Source of the DNA: HXMU1420-13 sp965249965
GTDB lineage: Bacteria > Bacteroidota > Rhodothermia > Balneolales > Balneolaceae
Direction: 5' to 3'
DNA: 64,000 nt
Assembly (NCBI GenBank): GCA_965249965.1
Contig: OZ252262.1
Coordinates: forward strand, 2,852,001-2,916,000
Position numbers and translations under genes: made by a program. This document shows, piece after piece, positions 8,016 through 18,087 of the stretch; within the stretch, counting starts at the first letter, position 1, and each line of letters starts with the position of its first letter. A model generated the notes under the pieces. It was not told the origin of the DNA, ran no database searches, and saw only the letters and a program-made list of their open reading frames with translations.

Positions 8016-10157
8016 ATGTATAATAATCTCACATTACGTAACCGAATTTTCCTCATTTCAACGGCTTTAGTTGTAATGGCTTTTGTATTGATGTGGGTTT
8101 TTATACGTCCAGAGTACAAAAAAGCGATCATTAATGAACGAACAACCATAGTATCGCAACTTCAGGAATATTCGCTTCAACGGGCTGATGAAACGATTAG
8201 AGACTGGCTAAATTCAACGAGTTTCCTCGCAGAAGATGTAATTCAAGACCCAGGTTCAATTGAAACCATTGCACGCCGGGCAATAAATTACACTCCCGGA
8301 TTGGTGCGCATAAGCATTCAAGAAATCGGTTCTACGCAATCTGTTGAGTTTACCCGCACTATTTTCGAGAACCTCACATTTCCATCAGAGGTCTCCACAT
8401 GGTACGAATCCAGGCTTGATCCCCGAACTACCATTTCCTGGATGTTTGATCGAGCGCAAGATTTTAATTTCTTGGTTGCACAACGTGCCTTACAAATAGA
8501 ATCCATTGATAGTGAAGGAAACTCCGTTCCAATACTTCTTACTCTCACACTTCATTTTAATGCATCAAGTATTGCAACAGAGTTAAAAGATATACCGCTT
8601 GGGGGTAATTATTCTGCAAATTTAGTTACAGAAAATGGCACGCATATCTTCCCAAATCAATCGCTTGAATTTCCACAAGAATTAATAGGTGATGCTAGTT
8701 ATTCGGAAGAAACTACAATTAAAATTGATGGTGACGAATGGTTTGTAATGTCATCCAGGTTTCAAACTATCCCCTTTTGGCATCTAATAGCTGTTGAAGA
8801 TGACTTTATTCTTCAACCGGTAAATAACCTGGTATTATTTTCGCTTCTCACGGCTACAGGTATTTTAGCCTTAATGGTTATGTTTAGCTTCTATGTGAGT
8901 TTTAGGGTAAATAAACCTATTGAGCAAATTCTTATTGATGTAGATCACATCAGTAACTTAGACTTTGATCATGCCATTCGGGAAGTAAGATTACCGGAAT
9001 TTAGCAGCATGCGTGAAACCCTTGAAAATATCAGGATCACCTTGCATCGGTATCAAAAAATTAATGTCGAGAAAATAATCCTCGAAGAATGGAAGAATCG
9101 TTATATGATGACCTATTCTGAGGATTTGATTGGTATACTTGACAATTCAGGTCGCTTCAGGTTTGCTAATAATCATTTTGTTGAATTCATCGAAGGTTTT
9201 GGAAAGAATCCTCATGATGTTGAATTCTCTGAATTATTCACAAGCAGTAAAATAGAACTCACAAAGTCTAATCAAACGGTTCATTTCCCAAATCCCTATT
9301 CTATTAAAATCGACCGAGCCGAATTAGCACATTTTGTTGATGAAGAGACAACGTATTTTTATGATTATCAGCTTATTTCATTTGAGGATGAAGATCGAAA
9401 CCCACAAGGTGCTTTGGTAATACTGCATGATAAAACCAAGGATAGACTTGTTGACATCCAGCGCACAGACATGATCAATATCATTGTCCATGAGCTTAAA
9501 AATCCTATTACCGGGGTAGTTGGTTTGTCTAAGTTGATGATTGATAATTCTAGTATGACTGCAGATGAACAGCGAGAATTACTCAAAGAAATTTACTTGA
9601 GTGGGGAGCGAATGAACGACCTTGTGAATCGCTTCCTAGATGTACAACGCTTAGAACATGGCAGAATACCTGTTGAATTCCTGGAAGTGGATTTATTCCA
9701 GATCGTAAACGATGTTAAATCGGTCTCAAACTCATTGCTTCAAGAGAAAAACCTTAAAATTGATATTTCGGCCAAAGGAACCAATTTTGTAACAAAAGGC
9801 AGTAAAGACTTACTGTTTGATGCACTCCAAAACCTAGTATCTAATGCCATTAAATATGGGGATAAAGATAGAACCATTGAGATGGCACTAACAGAAAATG
9901 AAGATTCTTTTGAAATTAGTGTAACTGATTATGGATTCGGCATCAGTATGGAAGATCAGAAAAAAGTTTTTGAGAAATTCTTCCGAGTAAGAAGTAATAT
10001 TAAATCAGCTAGAGAAAAAGGCACTGGCCTTGGACTTGCGTACGTTAAAGAAATTGTCAACCGCCACAAAGGCGATGTGCTTCTCGAATCTAATGAAGAA
10101 ATTGGTAGCAGATTTACGTTAGTTCTACCTAGAATTGATATGAATACAGATGAATGA
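8016..10157 (+). CDS. Membrane sensor histidine kinase (extracytoplasmic sensor, HAMP, PAS-like, HisKA, HATPase)
   Basis: About 713 residues from the ATG at 8016; an in-frame TTG at 7998 would add six residues, and neither start has a clear ribosome site. One membrane segment near the N-terminus and a second at about 273-297 enclose a roughly 230-residue extracytoplasmic region. Then come a HAMP-like linker, a PAS-like region (about 360-480), the phospho-acceptor H492 in V-H-E-L-K-N-P, an N-box N-L-V-S-N-A-I-K-Y-G, a G1 box D-Y-G-F-G-I and a G2 box G-T-G-L-G-L-A. All catalytic boxes look intact, so it should autophosphorylate. No response regulator is adjacent. The stop overlaps the FecR-like start by ATGA, so the kinase is translationally coupled to surface-type proteins. 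Confidence 0.92.
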   Translation: MYNNLTLRNRIFLISTALVVMAFVLMWVFIRPEYKKAIINERTTIVSQLQEYSLQRADETIRDWLNSTSFLAEDVIQDPGSIETIARRAINYTPGLVRISIQEIGSTQSVEFTRTIFENLTFPSEVSTWYESRLDPRTTISWMFDRAQDFNFLVAQRALQIESIDSEGNSVPILLTLTLHFNASSIATELKDIPLGGNYSANLVTENGTHIFPNQSLEFPQELIGDASYSEETTIKIDGDEWFVMSSRFQTIPFWHLIAVEDDFILQPVNNLVLFSLLTATGILALMVMFSFYVSFRVNKPIEQILIDVDHISNLDFDHAIREVRLPEFSSMRETLENIRITLHRYQKINVEKIILEEWKNRYMMTYSEDLIGILDNSGRFRFANNHFVEFIEGFGKNPHDVEFSELFTSSKIELTKSNQTVHFPNPYSIKIDRAELAHFVDEETTYFYDYQLISFEDEDRNPQGALVILHDKTKDRLVDIQRTDMINIIVHELKNPITGVVGLSKLMIDNSSMTADEQRELLKEIYLSGERMNDLVNRFLDVQRLEHGRIPVEFLEVDLFQIVNDVKSVSNSLLQEKNLKIDISAKGTNFVTKGSKDLLFDALQNLVSNAIKYGDKDRTIEMALTENEDSFEISVTDYGFGISMEDQKKVFEKFFRVRSNIKSAREKGTGLGLAYVKEIVNRHKGDVLLESNEEIGSRFTLVLPRIDMNTDE

Positions 10158-11920
10158 GAATAGTTAGTACACTAATATTTACACTGGTTTTATCTTCCCA
10201 ATTAGTTGCTCAAGAAAATGAGGTCACCTTTGCATCCGCTGAACTTCAGAACGTGGCTCTCCAATATACTGGGGATGTGTTGAATTGGCCACTTTTAGTA
10301 TCAATAGCAGACAGAGACATCCAATCTAATACCTTCACCCTATCACAATCAGACATTCAGCAATTACGATCTGTTGCTGATATTACAGCTCAAACTACGG
10401 CTCAAAAAGAACGAATTAGAAAATTAATCTCGGATGGGGCAACCATATTTGCAAAAGATGAGTTGATTTCCGCTACAATTGCTATCAATTCGTACGACGA
10501 TGCCGTTAAAAACGGGGACATCAATCAGGCTATTACAACGGGATCTTCCATAAGAGAAAAAGTTGATGAAGTTGAATTTACCTTACTTGAAAATCGATTA
10601 GTAGAAATTCAGGCCCAGCTCGAAGACAAAAAAGGAAAAGTTGATAAAAGAATAGGTTTACTAGGTGGCTGGGAACTTGCTGGTATTGGCGACCTTTTCA
10701 AAGAAGCAGACGGTTTAAAAACCGGGGAAGAAAGCTATGCAAATCTTGGATTCACAGATGGTACTAAGATTATTGTAGATCCAAACACAACAGCCACAAT
10801 TAGAAAGTCCAGAGTTGATCGCCTAAACGAGACATCAGATACTGAAATTACGCTCGAAGAAGGTGGATTATTAGCGAAGCTCTCAAGTGTAGCAGCTGAG
10901 CGAAGTAAATACATTCTAAATGCAGGTTCATCGCAATCAGAACTACAAACAACAAGTTTCTACGCTGAAACCGATGGGGCCGAAACCGCCCGACTCACTA
11001 ACTATGACGGAATTGCTAGTGTATCTGCAAATGATGTAACCATTACCATTCGCGAAAATGAAGGAACCATTGTTCGCGAAGGTGAACCTCCCGCTCCTCC
11101 TGTGCAATTATTACCTGCCCCTGAACAAATTTGGGCAAGTAATGACACCATTGTATACTCCGAACAAATAATTTTTCCTTTCCAGTTTGTAGATAATGCA
11201 GATTCATACATTGTGCAAAGAAGTACGAGTTCTAATTTTGAATCCGACTTAGAAGAAATCAAAGTTAGCAATAACACTGCACTACTTTCATATTTACCAA
11301 TTGGTGATACCTATGTAAGAGTACAATCAGTGGATAGATTAGGATTAAGAGGTCCATTTTCTGAATCTACACGGATTATCCGAAATATCGACAATCAACC
11401 TCCTCCTGCTTTTGTTGATAACCTAAATGGCAATATTCTATTTACAAAAACGAATTCAGCTACCATTACAGGTGCTACACAACCCGATGCTCGAGTATTA
11501 ATCGGAAATCAACCCGTAGAATTAGACGCTTCGGGTAGATTTACGAAACAGTTAGACAATTTGAACGCCGATCAAATGGTATCGATCGTTGCAACCGATA
11601 ATTCAGGCAACAATACAGTTCGTGGAGTTCGCGTAGTTTATTTAAGCGAAGAAATTTTATTCAATTTTGCACTAAGTGGTGCCACTGGCCGTAATCCAAT
11701 TCGTATTGATCGGCCAACAGTTACTATCTCATCTCGCGCTTATCCCGGCCTCGAAGTTATTATAAATAATGCAGGTATGAGTCGACGAGTTCAAACAGAT
11801 TCGCAAGGAAGATGGGGTGTAACAATGAGTATGCAAGAAGGTGAACTTTCCATTACATTTAAGGATGTTCAAACGGGTGAAACTTACCTATCAAAATCAT
11901 TTACAGTAGAAGCTAACTAA
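10154..11920 (+). CDS. FecR-like periplasmic protein with fibronectin/Ig-like C-terminal modules
   Basis: 588 residues with a signal peptide ending at V-A-Q (about 20). Residues about 20-150 are helical and possibly coiled coil. Residues about 155-290 resemble a FecR domain: G-x-L-L-A-K-L-like strands, D-G-T-K-I-I-V-D-P and T-A-T-I-R near the core. A proline-rich linker (P-P-A-P-P) leads into a fibronectin-III-like segment (about 300-405) and two Ig-like segments (about 410-495 and 500-588). There is no transmembrane anchor and no FecI-type sigma factor or TonB receptor nearby, so it is not a classical FecR anti-sigma protein. It is coupled to the upstream kinase by a 4-bp overlap and lies 8 bp from the PKD protein. 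Its role is unknown; a structural or sensory partner is an inference. Confidence 0.75.
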   Translation: MRIVSTLIFTLVLSSQLVAQENEVTFASAELQNVALQYTGDVLNWPLLVSIADRDIQSNTFTLSQSDIQQLRSVADITAQTTAQKERIRKLISDGATIFAKDELISATIAINSYDDAVKNGDINQAITTGSSIREKVDEVEFTLLENRLVEIQAQLEDKKGKVDKRIGLLGGWELAGIGDLFKEADGLKTGEESYANLGFTDGTKIIVDPNTTATIRKSRVDRLNETSDTEITLEEGGLLAKLSSVAAERSKYILNAGSSQSELQTTSFYAETDGAETARLTNYDGIASVSANDVTITIRENEGTIVREGEPPAPPVQLLPAPEQIWASNDTIVYSEQIIFPFQFVDNADSYIVQRSTSSNFESDLEEIKVSNNTALLSYLPIGDTYVRVQSVDRLGLRGPFSESTRIIRNIDNQPPPAFVDNLNGNILFTKTNSATITGATQPDARVLIGNQPVELDASGRFTKQLDNLNADQMVSIVATDNSGNNTVRGVRVVYLSEEILFNFALSGATGRNPIRIDRPTVTISSRAYPGLEVIINNAGMSRRVQTDSQGRWGVTMSMQEGELSITFKDVQTGETYLSKSFTVEAN

Positions 11921-11928
11921 CTTTTTTC

Positions 11929-14900
11929 ATGTATAGAAAAATCGTACTCATTGCGGTACTACTATCGTTATCGGTTATTGGGTATGCTCAAGAAATGTAT
12001 TTTTCGATTTCTGGTACTAACGTAGCAGTGGCTAGTGGTGATACTAGAAATCAATACGACATTTGGATCAAACCTATGGCAGGCTCTGTTGATGGGAGTA
12101 TTCAGATTTTCGATGCCGGACTTGGCGGTGCGGTAGATTTAATCACACAAAATGATGCGAATACTACGACAACTTTTTCTGTCTATAATTTTGATGAAGT
12201 TTATTCTTTAAATGGTAATTCAGTTACCCCAAAAACCACTAATTCCACCTCAATTAGTAGTCTGGAAACTACAAGCGAAGAACGCTTTAAAAATCGTTGG
12301 GTACCACTTACACAAGTTTCCCCTGCTGGAAATGGATATATCATCCGTGTTTCTACAAATGATGGAGATGATGTGAATAGTTTTAATTTTAGAGTGGTTT
12401 CAGCAAGTGGTCAAATTCTGGGATCCGATACGTGGAAAATCATAGCCATTGATCTCTCAATAGGCGTATTTGCCTCAAATCCGAATACACTATTCCAACT
12501 ACGCCCATATTTTGAAGGAAATGATTACTCCTCCCCTGCACTTCAATTAAATGGACAAGAGGATTCAGAAGCACTTAAAATTGATTCATTTGGTGAATCA
12601 TATCCATTAAATGAAACTGATTTGCCTTTTTCAAATTATGGACTTGAAAACAAATGGGGTTTACAAATAACAGGATCCTCTCAGGTATTAAATACTTTGA
12701 CAGTTTATGGAAGCAATACCCCAGTTTTATGGGAGTTTGAACCAATTGCTATTTCTGGGGCAACAAACCCGGAATTGTCGATTAGTGAAGTGGAAGCTCG
12801 CACATCCTGTACCGATAAAACATTCGAATTATCAGGAAATTTCTTCTCTAATTCCGATTTAAATCAAGCCCGTTGGATTTTAAATGACGCATTAATAACA
12901 ACGGGTGCTCGCCCAACAATTACGTTCGAAGACCGGGGGCAAGTTCCAGTAGAAATTCTTATCCCTAATGATAGATCATACTATCCCGAATATTGGGCGT
13001 ATCAACAAATTGTTTTTGTTAACACACCACCAATTGCCACTTTATATGCTCCTAAAGAAATTATATCTCCTTCTGAAGAATTAGTGTTAAGTGGCACCGA
13101 TAGCTATGATTTGGAGGGTCAGGAAATAGAATATACCTGGTATGTGAATGGTACCCGCCGTGGAAATGGACCTACATTCACGTTTTCGAATACTGTTTCG
13201 GGTGTAAATACAATTACACTTCAAGTTTCTGATGGTGGGACATCCGTTAATTGTAGTATTTCTGAACAATCAGTTTCAATCCGGGTTAATACTCAACCTT
13301 ACGCAGAAATTGTTGTTCCAAGAGTTTCAGGCACAGATGAGCCCATTACAATTAGTATAGAAAATGCATCAGATTCTGATTCAGATAATCTTAGCTACTT
13401 GTGGGAAGGATTGGGAGTTGAACCAAATTCTACCGGTCCTTCGGTAACTGTTCAGCATCCACAACCTGGGGTTTATCCAGTTCGATTAACTATAAATGAT
13501 AATACCGGTTCAACCAATGCTACCTACACTATTAACAGAGTGTATGAAATAAACGCAGCCCCTGAACCTCGTTTTAATGTAAATGAATTTATTGCACCCG
13601 GAGATGTAATCACATTAAACGCGACCGAATCGAGCGATCCAAATGTAGATGATTTATATTTTACCTGGTTGTTGGATAATCAGATAATTGCAAGCTCTGA
13701 TATCACCACACTCACTTTAGATAATCCTGGAGTTTATCAGGTTACTTTACGCGTTGATGACCAACGTGGAGCGTCAAACTCTATTCAGGATTTAACTCAA
13801 GAAATTCGAGTAAACGCTCCTCCGCAACCAATTATAACCGCAGTACCTATCACATCAAGTGCTTCTGTTGATTTCGCAGCTTTACAAAGCAGTGACACTG
13901 AAAGTGAAATTCAATCTTATCTATGGGACTTCGGCGATGGCAACCGAGCTTCTGGCCCTCAAGTAAGTCACACTTATCAAAATACAGGAACATACACCAT
14001 TCGTTTAACAGTAGATGACGGTGCCAGTCTTGCAAATAGTATTCAATCATCTGAACATGTGTTAGTAGTAAATAGTGCTCCTCAGGCTTCCTTCTTTGCC
14101 CCTGCTGTGGTTGGGCCAAATCAACCGTTTACAGTTGATGGAAGCTCAAGCTCTGATGCCGAAGGCAGTATTTCTAACTACAATTGGATTTTGAATGGCG
14201 AGCTTACAGGGAATGGACCTGAAACAACTATTTCACTTTCTGAGCCAGGCTTACATACTGTAGCCCTCTCAGTTACTGACGACTCTGGCTTTGAAGACGC
14301 AACCGGATTTGTATCTCAGCAAATAAGAGTGAATGAACCTCCTGTGGCACGCTGGAGAACTGAGCCCGTGGCATTAGTGCCGAATACGGAGATTAAGTTT
14401 ATTGCAGATCAATCTTTTGATAGAGATGGAACCATCGAGCGCTATATCTGGCGATTTGATGATGGAACTGAAATCCGGGGTGAAACTATCCAGCGTTTCT
14501 TTCAGGAAGGTGGTCAGAAAAGATTTACACTTGAAGTAACAGATAATGATGGAGTAAATAATTCAGGTACAATTGTAGAAGGAATTGTAAACGTAAATCA
14601 TGAGCCATACATCATTACTGAAAAAATTGTTCGATCGAACTCATTAGATGTACGGTTAGATGCATCTGAAAGCTATGATCTGGATAACGATGCCATTTCC
14701 TTTGAATGGACATTGCCAGATGGTACAAAAAGAAGGGAAGCTGCATTCACTTGGCGAGCACCAGAAGCTGGCGTACATTTCGTTGGCTTAACAGTGAAAG
14801 ATGGACTTGGATTGGAAAATAGTATCACCGAGGAGTCTATCACTGTAATGGTAAACCGACCTGTTGAAGCTGTTGTTGATTCACTTATCGCCTCTTGTAC

Positions 14901-16647
14901 TGGTCAAACTGTATTATTTAATAGTAGCCAAAGTTTTGATCCAGATGGTGATGCATTCAGAGTTAGCTGGGATTTCGGAAATGGAGCAACATCAGAAGAC
15001 GCCAATCCTTCCTATGTATATGAAACTCCTGGCGTATATGAAGCCAAATTAACTTTAGATGATGGTTTTTCAGGAATCCCTTCAGTTGCTAAAATTCCTG
15101 TTATTATCGAAGGCTCACCAGTAGCGAAATTCAACCTGAATGAGACTACCGTTTGTGTTAATTCCACCATTCGCTTAGATGGGACACAAAGTACGGATCC
15201 ATCAGGCTCCCTCCCTTCTTTCAGTTGGGATCTTGGAGATGGAAATACCGCAACCGGATCTAAATATCAGCATGTTTTTACTGAACCTGGAACCTATACA
15301 ATAACGTTAACTGTGGAAGGTAACGGCTCGGGAACATGTAGCAATACCTCACAAATTTCTCAGGAAATAACCGTAATTGAAGGCCCTGAAGCTTATTTCG
15401 AATTACCGGCTTGGATTTCGCCGGGCGAACCTATCATTTTAGATGGCTCAGCTAGTGTTGCTGATGGTGGATTTAAAACCGCAACCTGGGTAATCGACTC
15501 AGAAAATGGCAGCGAAGAATTAACCGGACTTACTTCAACACATATTTTCAATGAACCAGGTGAATATTTTATAACCTTAAACCTGGAAACAAACACGGGA
15601 ACAGACTGTAATACAGTTAGCTTAACAAAAGCCATAAAAGTTAATGCTCCCCCTGTAATAAATTGGGTATTAGAAGAAAATATTCCAGCCGGTGGTGATT
15701 TATTGTTAAACGCCTTTTCAAGTAACGACCCGGATGGGTTCATCAAACAATTTAAATGGTATTTAGATGATGGGTTTGTCTCGTACAATGCCAGTGAATT
15801 GATCAAAGCCGTCACGCCGGGAAGACACAAAGTTACGCTAGAGATTCGTGATAATTCATCTGCCTCAAATAATTTTCAGACAATTGAAAAGTATTTCTTT
15901 GCAAATAGTGCGCCTAAACCTACTATTGATGCTCCTGCTATTGTATTCCAAAATCAAACCGTAAACCTACGCTCTGGTTTATCTCAGGATGCTGATGGAG
16001 ACATTCTATCAACCCGTTGGAAACTTGATGGAGAATGGCTCCCCACTCCTACTTTCACAATTGATGAATCCAGAACTTATGAAGTAACTTTAATTCAGGA
16101 TGACGGACGTGGATTAGTAAATAGTGTGGATTCCACCATCTTAGAAATCAGTCCAGTTTTAGTACCTGAAATCGCCCCATATTATCCAACCAAAATTGCG
16201 GTTGGTGGTTTTATTTCAGCAGCTGATCTCGGTATTGGTGCAAATTGGGCGTTTGCAAATCAGAACTTTTTTGAAGCAACCTGGAGAGCCACCAACCCCG
16301 GCGAAACTACCTTTACATTAGCCTGGATACCTCAAGGCCAGGCGCTAGCAAGAAAGTCATTCCCAATAACGGTTGTTGCTGCCTTACAATTTACAGAACA
16401 AGCCACACCAAAAATCATTAGTTGGAACCCAACAAATCCAACTACTGTACTTACTGCACCTAAATTTAACCGACCTGTTGCCGATGTAAACATAGTGTGG
16501 AGACAAAATGGTGAAGAGATTGGCAGAGGTCTTCAAATAAGCCCGCGATTAATTCAGGGACAAAATCGATTTACAGTTGAAATCGAAGACTTAAAAGTGG
16601 AACAATCGCGACCTATTCGCGCTGATGTAATTGTTACAACTCAATAA
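11929..16647 (+). CDS. Giant secreted protein with twelve tandem PKD-like repeats
   Basis: 1572 residues with a signal peptide (M-Y-R-K-I-V-L-I, cleaved near G-Y-A-Q). An N-terminal region of about 365 residues has no family I recognise. It is followed by about twelve consecutive 85-90 residue PKD/Ig-like repeats (about 367-1409), each ending in I-x-V-N or a variant followed by x-x-P. Several carry hallmark PKD motifs such as W-D-F-G-D-G or W-D-L-G-D-G, and G-x-Y-x-(V/I)-x-L-T-(V/L)-x-D. The last 160 residues are different. No T9SS sorting domain, LPXTG motif or membrane anchor was seen, so how it is held at the surface or periplasm is unclear. It is the last gene of the kinase-FecR operon. 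Confidence 0.85.
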   Translation: MYRKIVLIAVLLSLSVIGYAQEMYFSISGTNVAVASGDTRNQYDIWIKPMAGSVDGSIQIFDAGLGGAVDLITQNDANTTTTFSVYNFDEVYSLNGNSVTPKTTNSTSISSLETTSEERFKNRWVPLTQVSPAGNGYIIRVSTNDGDDVNSFNFRVVSASGQILGSDTWKIIAIDLSIGVFASNPNTLFQLRPYFEGNDYSSPALQLNGQEDSEALKIDSFGESYPLNETDLPFSNYGLENKWGLQITGSSQVLNTLTVYGSNTPVLWEFEPIAISGATNPELSISEVEARTSCTDKTFELSGNFFSNSDLNQARWILNDALITTGARPTITFEDRGQVPVEILIPNDRSYYPEYWAYQQIVFVNTPPIATLYAPKEIISPSEELVLSGTDSYDLEGQEIEYTWYVNGTRRGNGPTFTFSNTVSGVNTITLQVSDGGTSVNCSISEQSVSIRVNTQPYAEIVVPRVSGTDEPITISIENASDSDSDNLSYLWEGLGVEPNSTGPSVTVQHPQPGVYPVRLTINDNTGSTNATYTINRVYEINAAPEPRFNVNEFIAPGDVITLNATESSDPNVDDLYFTWLLDNQIIASSDITTLTLDNPGVYQVTLRVDDQRGASNSIQDLTQEIRVNAPPQPIITAVPITSSASVDFAALQSSDTESEIQSYLWDFGDGNRASGPQVSHTYQNTGTYTIRLTVDDGASLANSIQSSEHVLVVNSAPQASFFAPAVVGPNQPFTVDGSSSSDAEGSISNYNWILNGELTGNGPETTISLSEPGLHTVALSVTDDSGFEDATGFVSQQIRVNEPPVARWRTEPVALVPNTEIKFIADQSFDRDGTIERYIWRFDDGTEIRGETIQRFFQEGGQKRFTLEVTDNDGVNNSGTIVEGIVNVNHEPYIITEKIVRSNSLDVRLDASESYDLDNDAISFEWTLPDGTKRREAAFTWRAPEAGVHFVGLTVKDGLGLENSITEESITVMVNRPVEAVVDSLIASCTGQTVLFNSSQSFDPDGDAFRVSWDFGNGATSEDANPSYVYETPGVYEAKLTLDDGFSGIPSVAKIPVIIEGSPVAKFNLNETTVCVNSTIRLDGTQSTDPSGSLPSFSWDLGDGNTATGSKYQHVFTEPGTYTITLTVEGNGSGTCSNTSQISQEITVIEGPEAYFELPAWISPGEPIILDGSASVADGGFKTATWVIDSENGSEELTGLTSTHIFNEPGEYFITLNLETNTGTDCNTVSLTKAIKVNAPPVINWVLEENIPAGGDLLLNAFSSNDPDGFIKQFKWYLDDGFVSYNASELIKAVTPGRHKVTLEIRDNSSASNNFQTIEKYFFANSAPKPTIDAPAIVFQNQTVNLRSGLSQDADGDILSTRWKLDGEWLPTPTFTIDESRTYEVTLIQDDGRGLVNSVDSTILEISPVLVPEIAPYYPTKIAVGGFISAADLGIGANWAFANQNFFEATWRATNPGETTFTLAWIPQGQALARKSFPITVVAALQFTEQATPKIISWNPTNPTTVLTAPKFNRPVADVNIVWRQNGEEIGRGLQISPRLIQGQNRFTVEIEDLKVEQSRPIRADVIVTTQ

Positions 16648-16668
16648 TATCCTAGACTTATCAATTTG

Positions 16669-16705
16669 AAATTACCTTTTAACTATCTAAGAAAGATGGT
16701 AATTT
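16669..16705 (+). terminator. Candidate terminator of the kinase-FecR-PKD operon
   Basis: AAATTACC and GGTAATTT form an 8-bp stem around a 21-base interior, about 20 bp after the PKD protein stop, followed by a T-rich stretch. The loop is long, so this is moderate evidence only. Confidence 0.4.
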
Positions 16706-16733
16706 TATATGTTTTGAAACTCAGTCTAAATTA

Positions 16734-18083
16734 TTGAAGATTGTAATTATTGGAGCTGGTGAAATTGGGTACGATCTTGCCAGTGTTTTATCAAAAGAGA
16801 AGCATGATGTTACAGTAGTAGATCATCACAGAGAGTGTTTAAGTAAAGCTGCCGATACTATTGATTGCCTCACAATTGTAGGAAATGCTACTTCCGGTAA
16901 AGATTTAGTAAACGCTGGGGTGGATAAAGCTGATATTTTAATTTCCGTTACCAGTGTTGATGAAGTTAATATTATCGCAGCGATGATGGCTAAAAAACTA
17001 GGTGCTAAAATGGTAATCGCCCGTGTACGAAGCGACGAATTTTCGCATCCAAATGCTCCGCTTACGCCAAAAGATCTTGGTATTGATGTGATGATACATC
17101 CCGAGCTTTCAGCGGCGCGTGAAATTGCACATTTACTAAAAAGATCTGCGGCATCTGATGTGATCAATCTTGCTGACAATCAAATGCAATTGATTGGAAT
17201 AAGATTGGATAAAACATCCCCTATTGCCGGGAAATCCATGATTGATTATGCAATTGAGCATCCCGACATAACATTTCGAGTTGTTGCAATTGCACGTCGT
17301 GGGCGAACAATTATCCCGAAAGGCCCAATTCGGCTACAGGCTTACGATCAAATTTTTGTACTGGCCAAAACTGAAGACATTCCCCGCATTATTGAAACAA
17401 CCGGGAAAAAAGAAAGGAACTTAAGTAGAATCATGATTGCCGGTGGTTCAGCAATTGGAGCAATGATAGCACGAATCCTCTGCGCTGATACTAAAAAAAA
17501 TTGGTCTATCAAGTTAATTGAGCCAGATTACGAAGTTGCTGAAGAATTAGCTATTGAGTTGAAGAATGCCATGATCCTTCATGGAAATCCTACTGATCCA
17601 GACTTGTTAGCTACGGAAGGAATTAGCGAAATGGATGCTTTTGTAGCTGTTACCGACGATGAAGAATCGAATATCATCTCTTGTCTAATGGCAAAGCATT
17701 TAGATGTTAAAAAGACGGTAGCTTTAGTTTCAAAACCAGACTTTATACCACTAAGCCAAACAATAGGTCTTGATGCAGTTATCAACAAAAAGATTGCTGC
17801 ATCCAACGAAATTCACCGATATGTTATTCAGGGTAATGTTATTTCGGTTACAGAATTACGAGGCATTCAAGCAGAAGTAATAGAACTGAAGGCTACTGAA
17901 AAATCTAAAATTACTAAGAAGCCTATTAGTAAACTAAAACTCCCGGAAGCTTGCGTGATCGGTGGCGTATTGTGTAATGGTTCTGTAGAAATTGCGACAG
18001 GGAAAACGCACATCAAACCAAATGATCGAGTAATGGTTTTCTGCCTTCCAAATGCAATCGATAAAGTAACACAGTTGTTCTAA
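16734..18083 (+). CDS. trkA: Trk potassium uptake regulatory protein TrkA
   Basis: Cytoplasmic NAD-binding gating subunit of the Trk/Ktr potassium importer. Its 449 residues form two RCK halves, each with a Rossmann N-domain: I-I-G-A-G-E-I-G-Y-D at the N-terminus and I-A-G-G-S-A-I-G-A near residue 235. The length fits full-size TrkA (E. coli 458). The start is TTG, chosen because the glycine-rich motif follows at the usual distance and no ATG fits. No strong ribosome site is visible. It lies 4 bp ahead of trkH, so the gating and pore subunits are co-expressed. Confidence 0.95.
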   Translation: MKIVIIGAGEIGYDLASVLSKEKHDVTVVDHHRECLSKAADTIDCLTIVGNATSGKDLVNAGVDKADILISVTSVDEVNIIAAMMAKKLGAKMVIARVRSDEFSHPNAPLTPKDLGIDVMIHPELSAAREIAHLLKRSAASDVINLADNQMQLIGIRLDKTSPIAGKSMIDYAIEHPDITFRVVAIARRGRTIIPKGPIRLQAYDQIFVLAKTEDIPRIIETTGKKERNLSRIMIAGGSAIGAMIARILCADTKKNWSIKLIEPDYEVAEELAIELKNAMILHGNPTDPDLLATEGISEMDAFVAVTDDEESNIISCLMAKHLDVKKTVALVSKPDFIPLSQTIGLDAVINKKIAASNEIHRYVIQGNVISVTELRGIQAEVIELKATEKSKITKKPISKLKLPEACVIGGVLCNGSVEIATGKTHIKPNDRVMVFCLPNAIDKVTQLF

Positions 18084-18087
18084 CAAA

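Noticed and set aside
10154..11920. FecI/FecR iron-uptake signalling
   Set aside because: No sigma factor or TonB-dependent receptor is adjacent and the protein has no membrane anchor, so only a FecR-like domain is claimed.
15393..15830. 145-codon antisense ORF inside the PKD protein gene
   Set aside because: A shadow frame of the repeat protein with no recognisable features.
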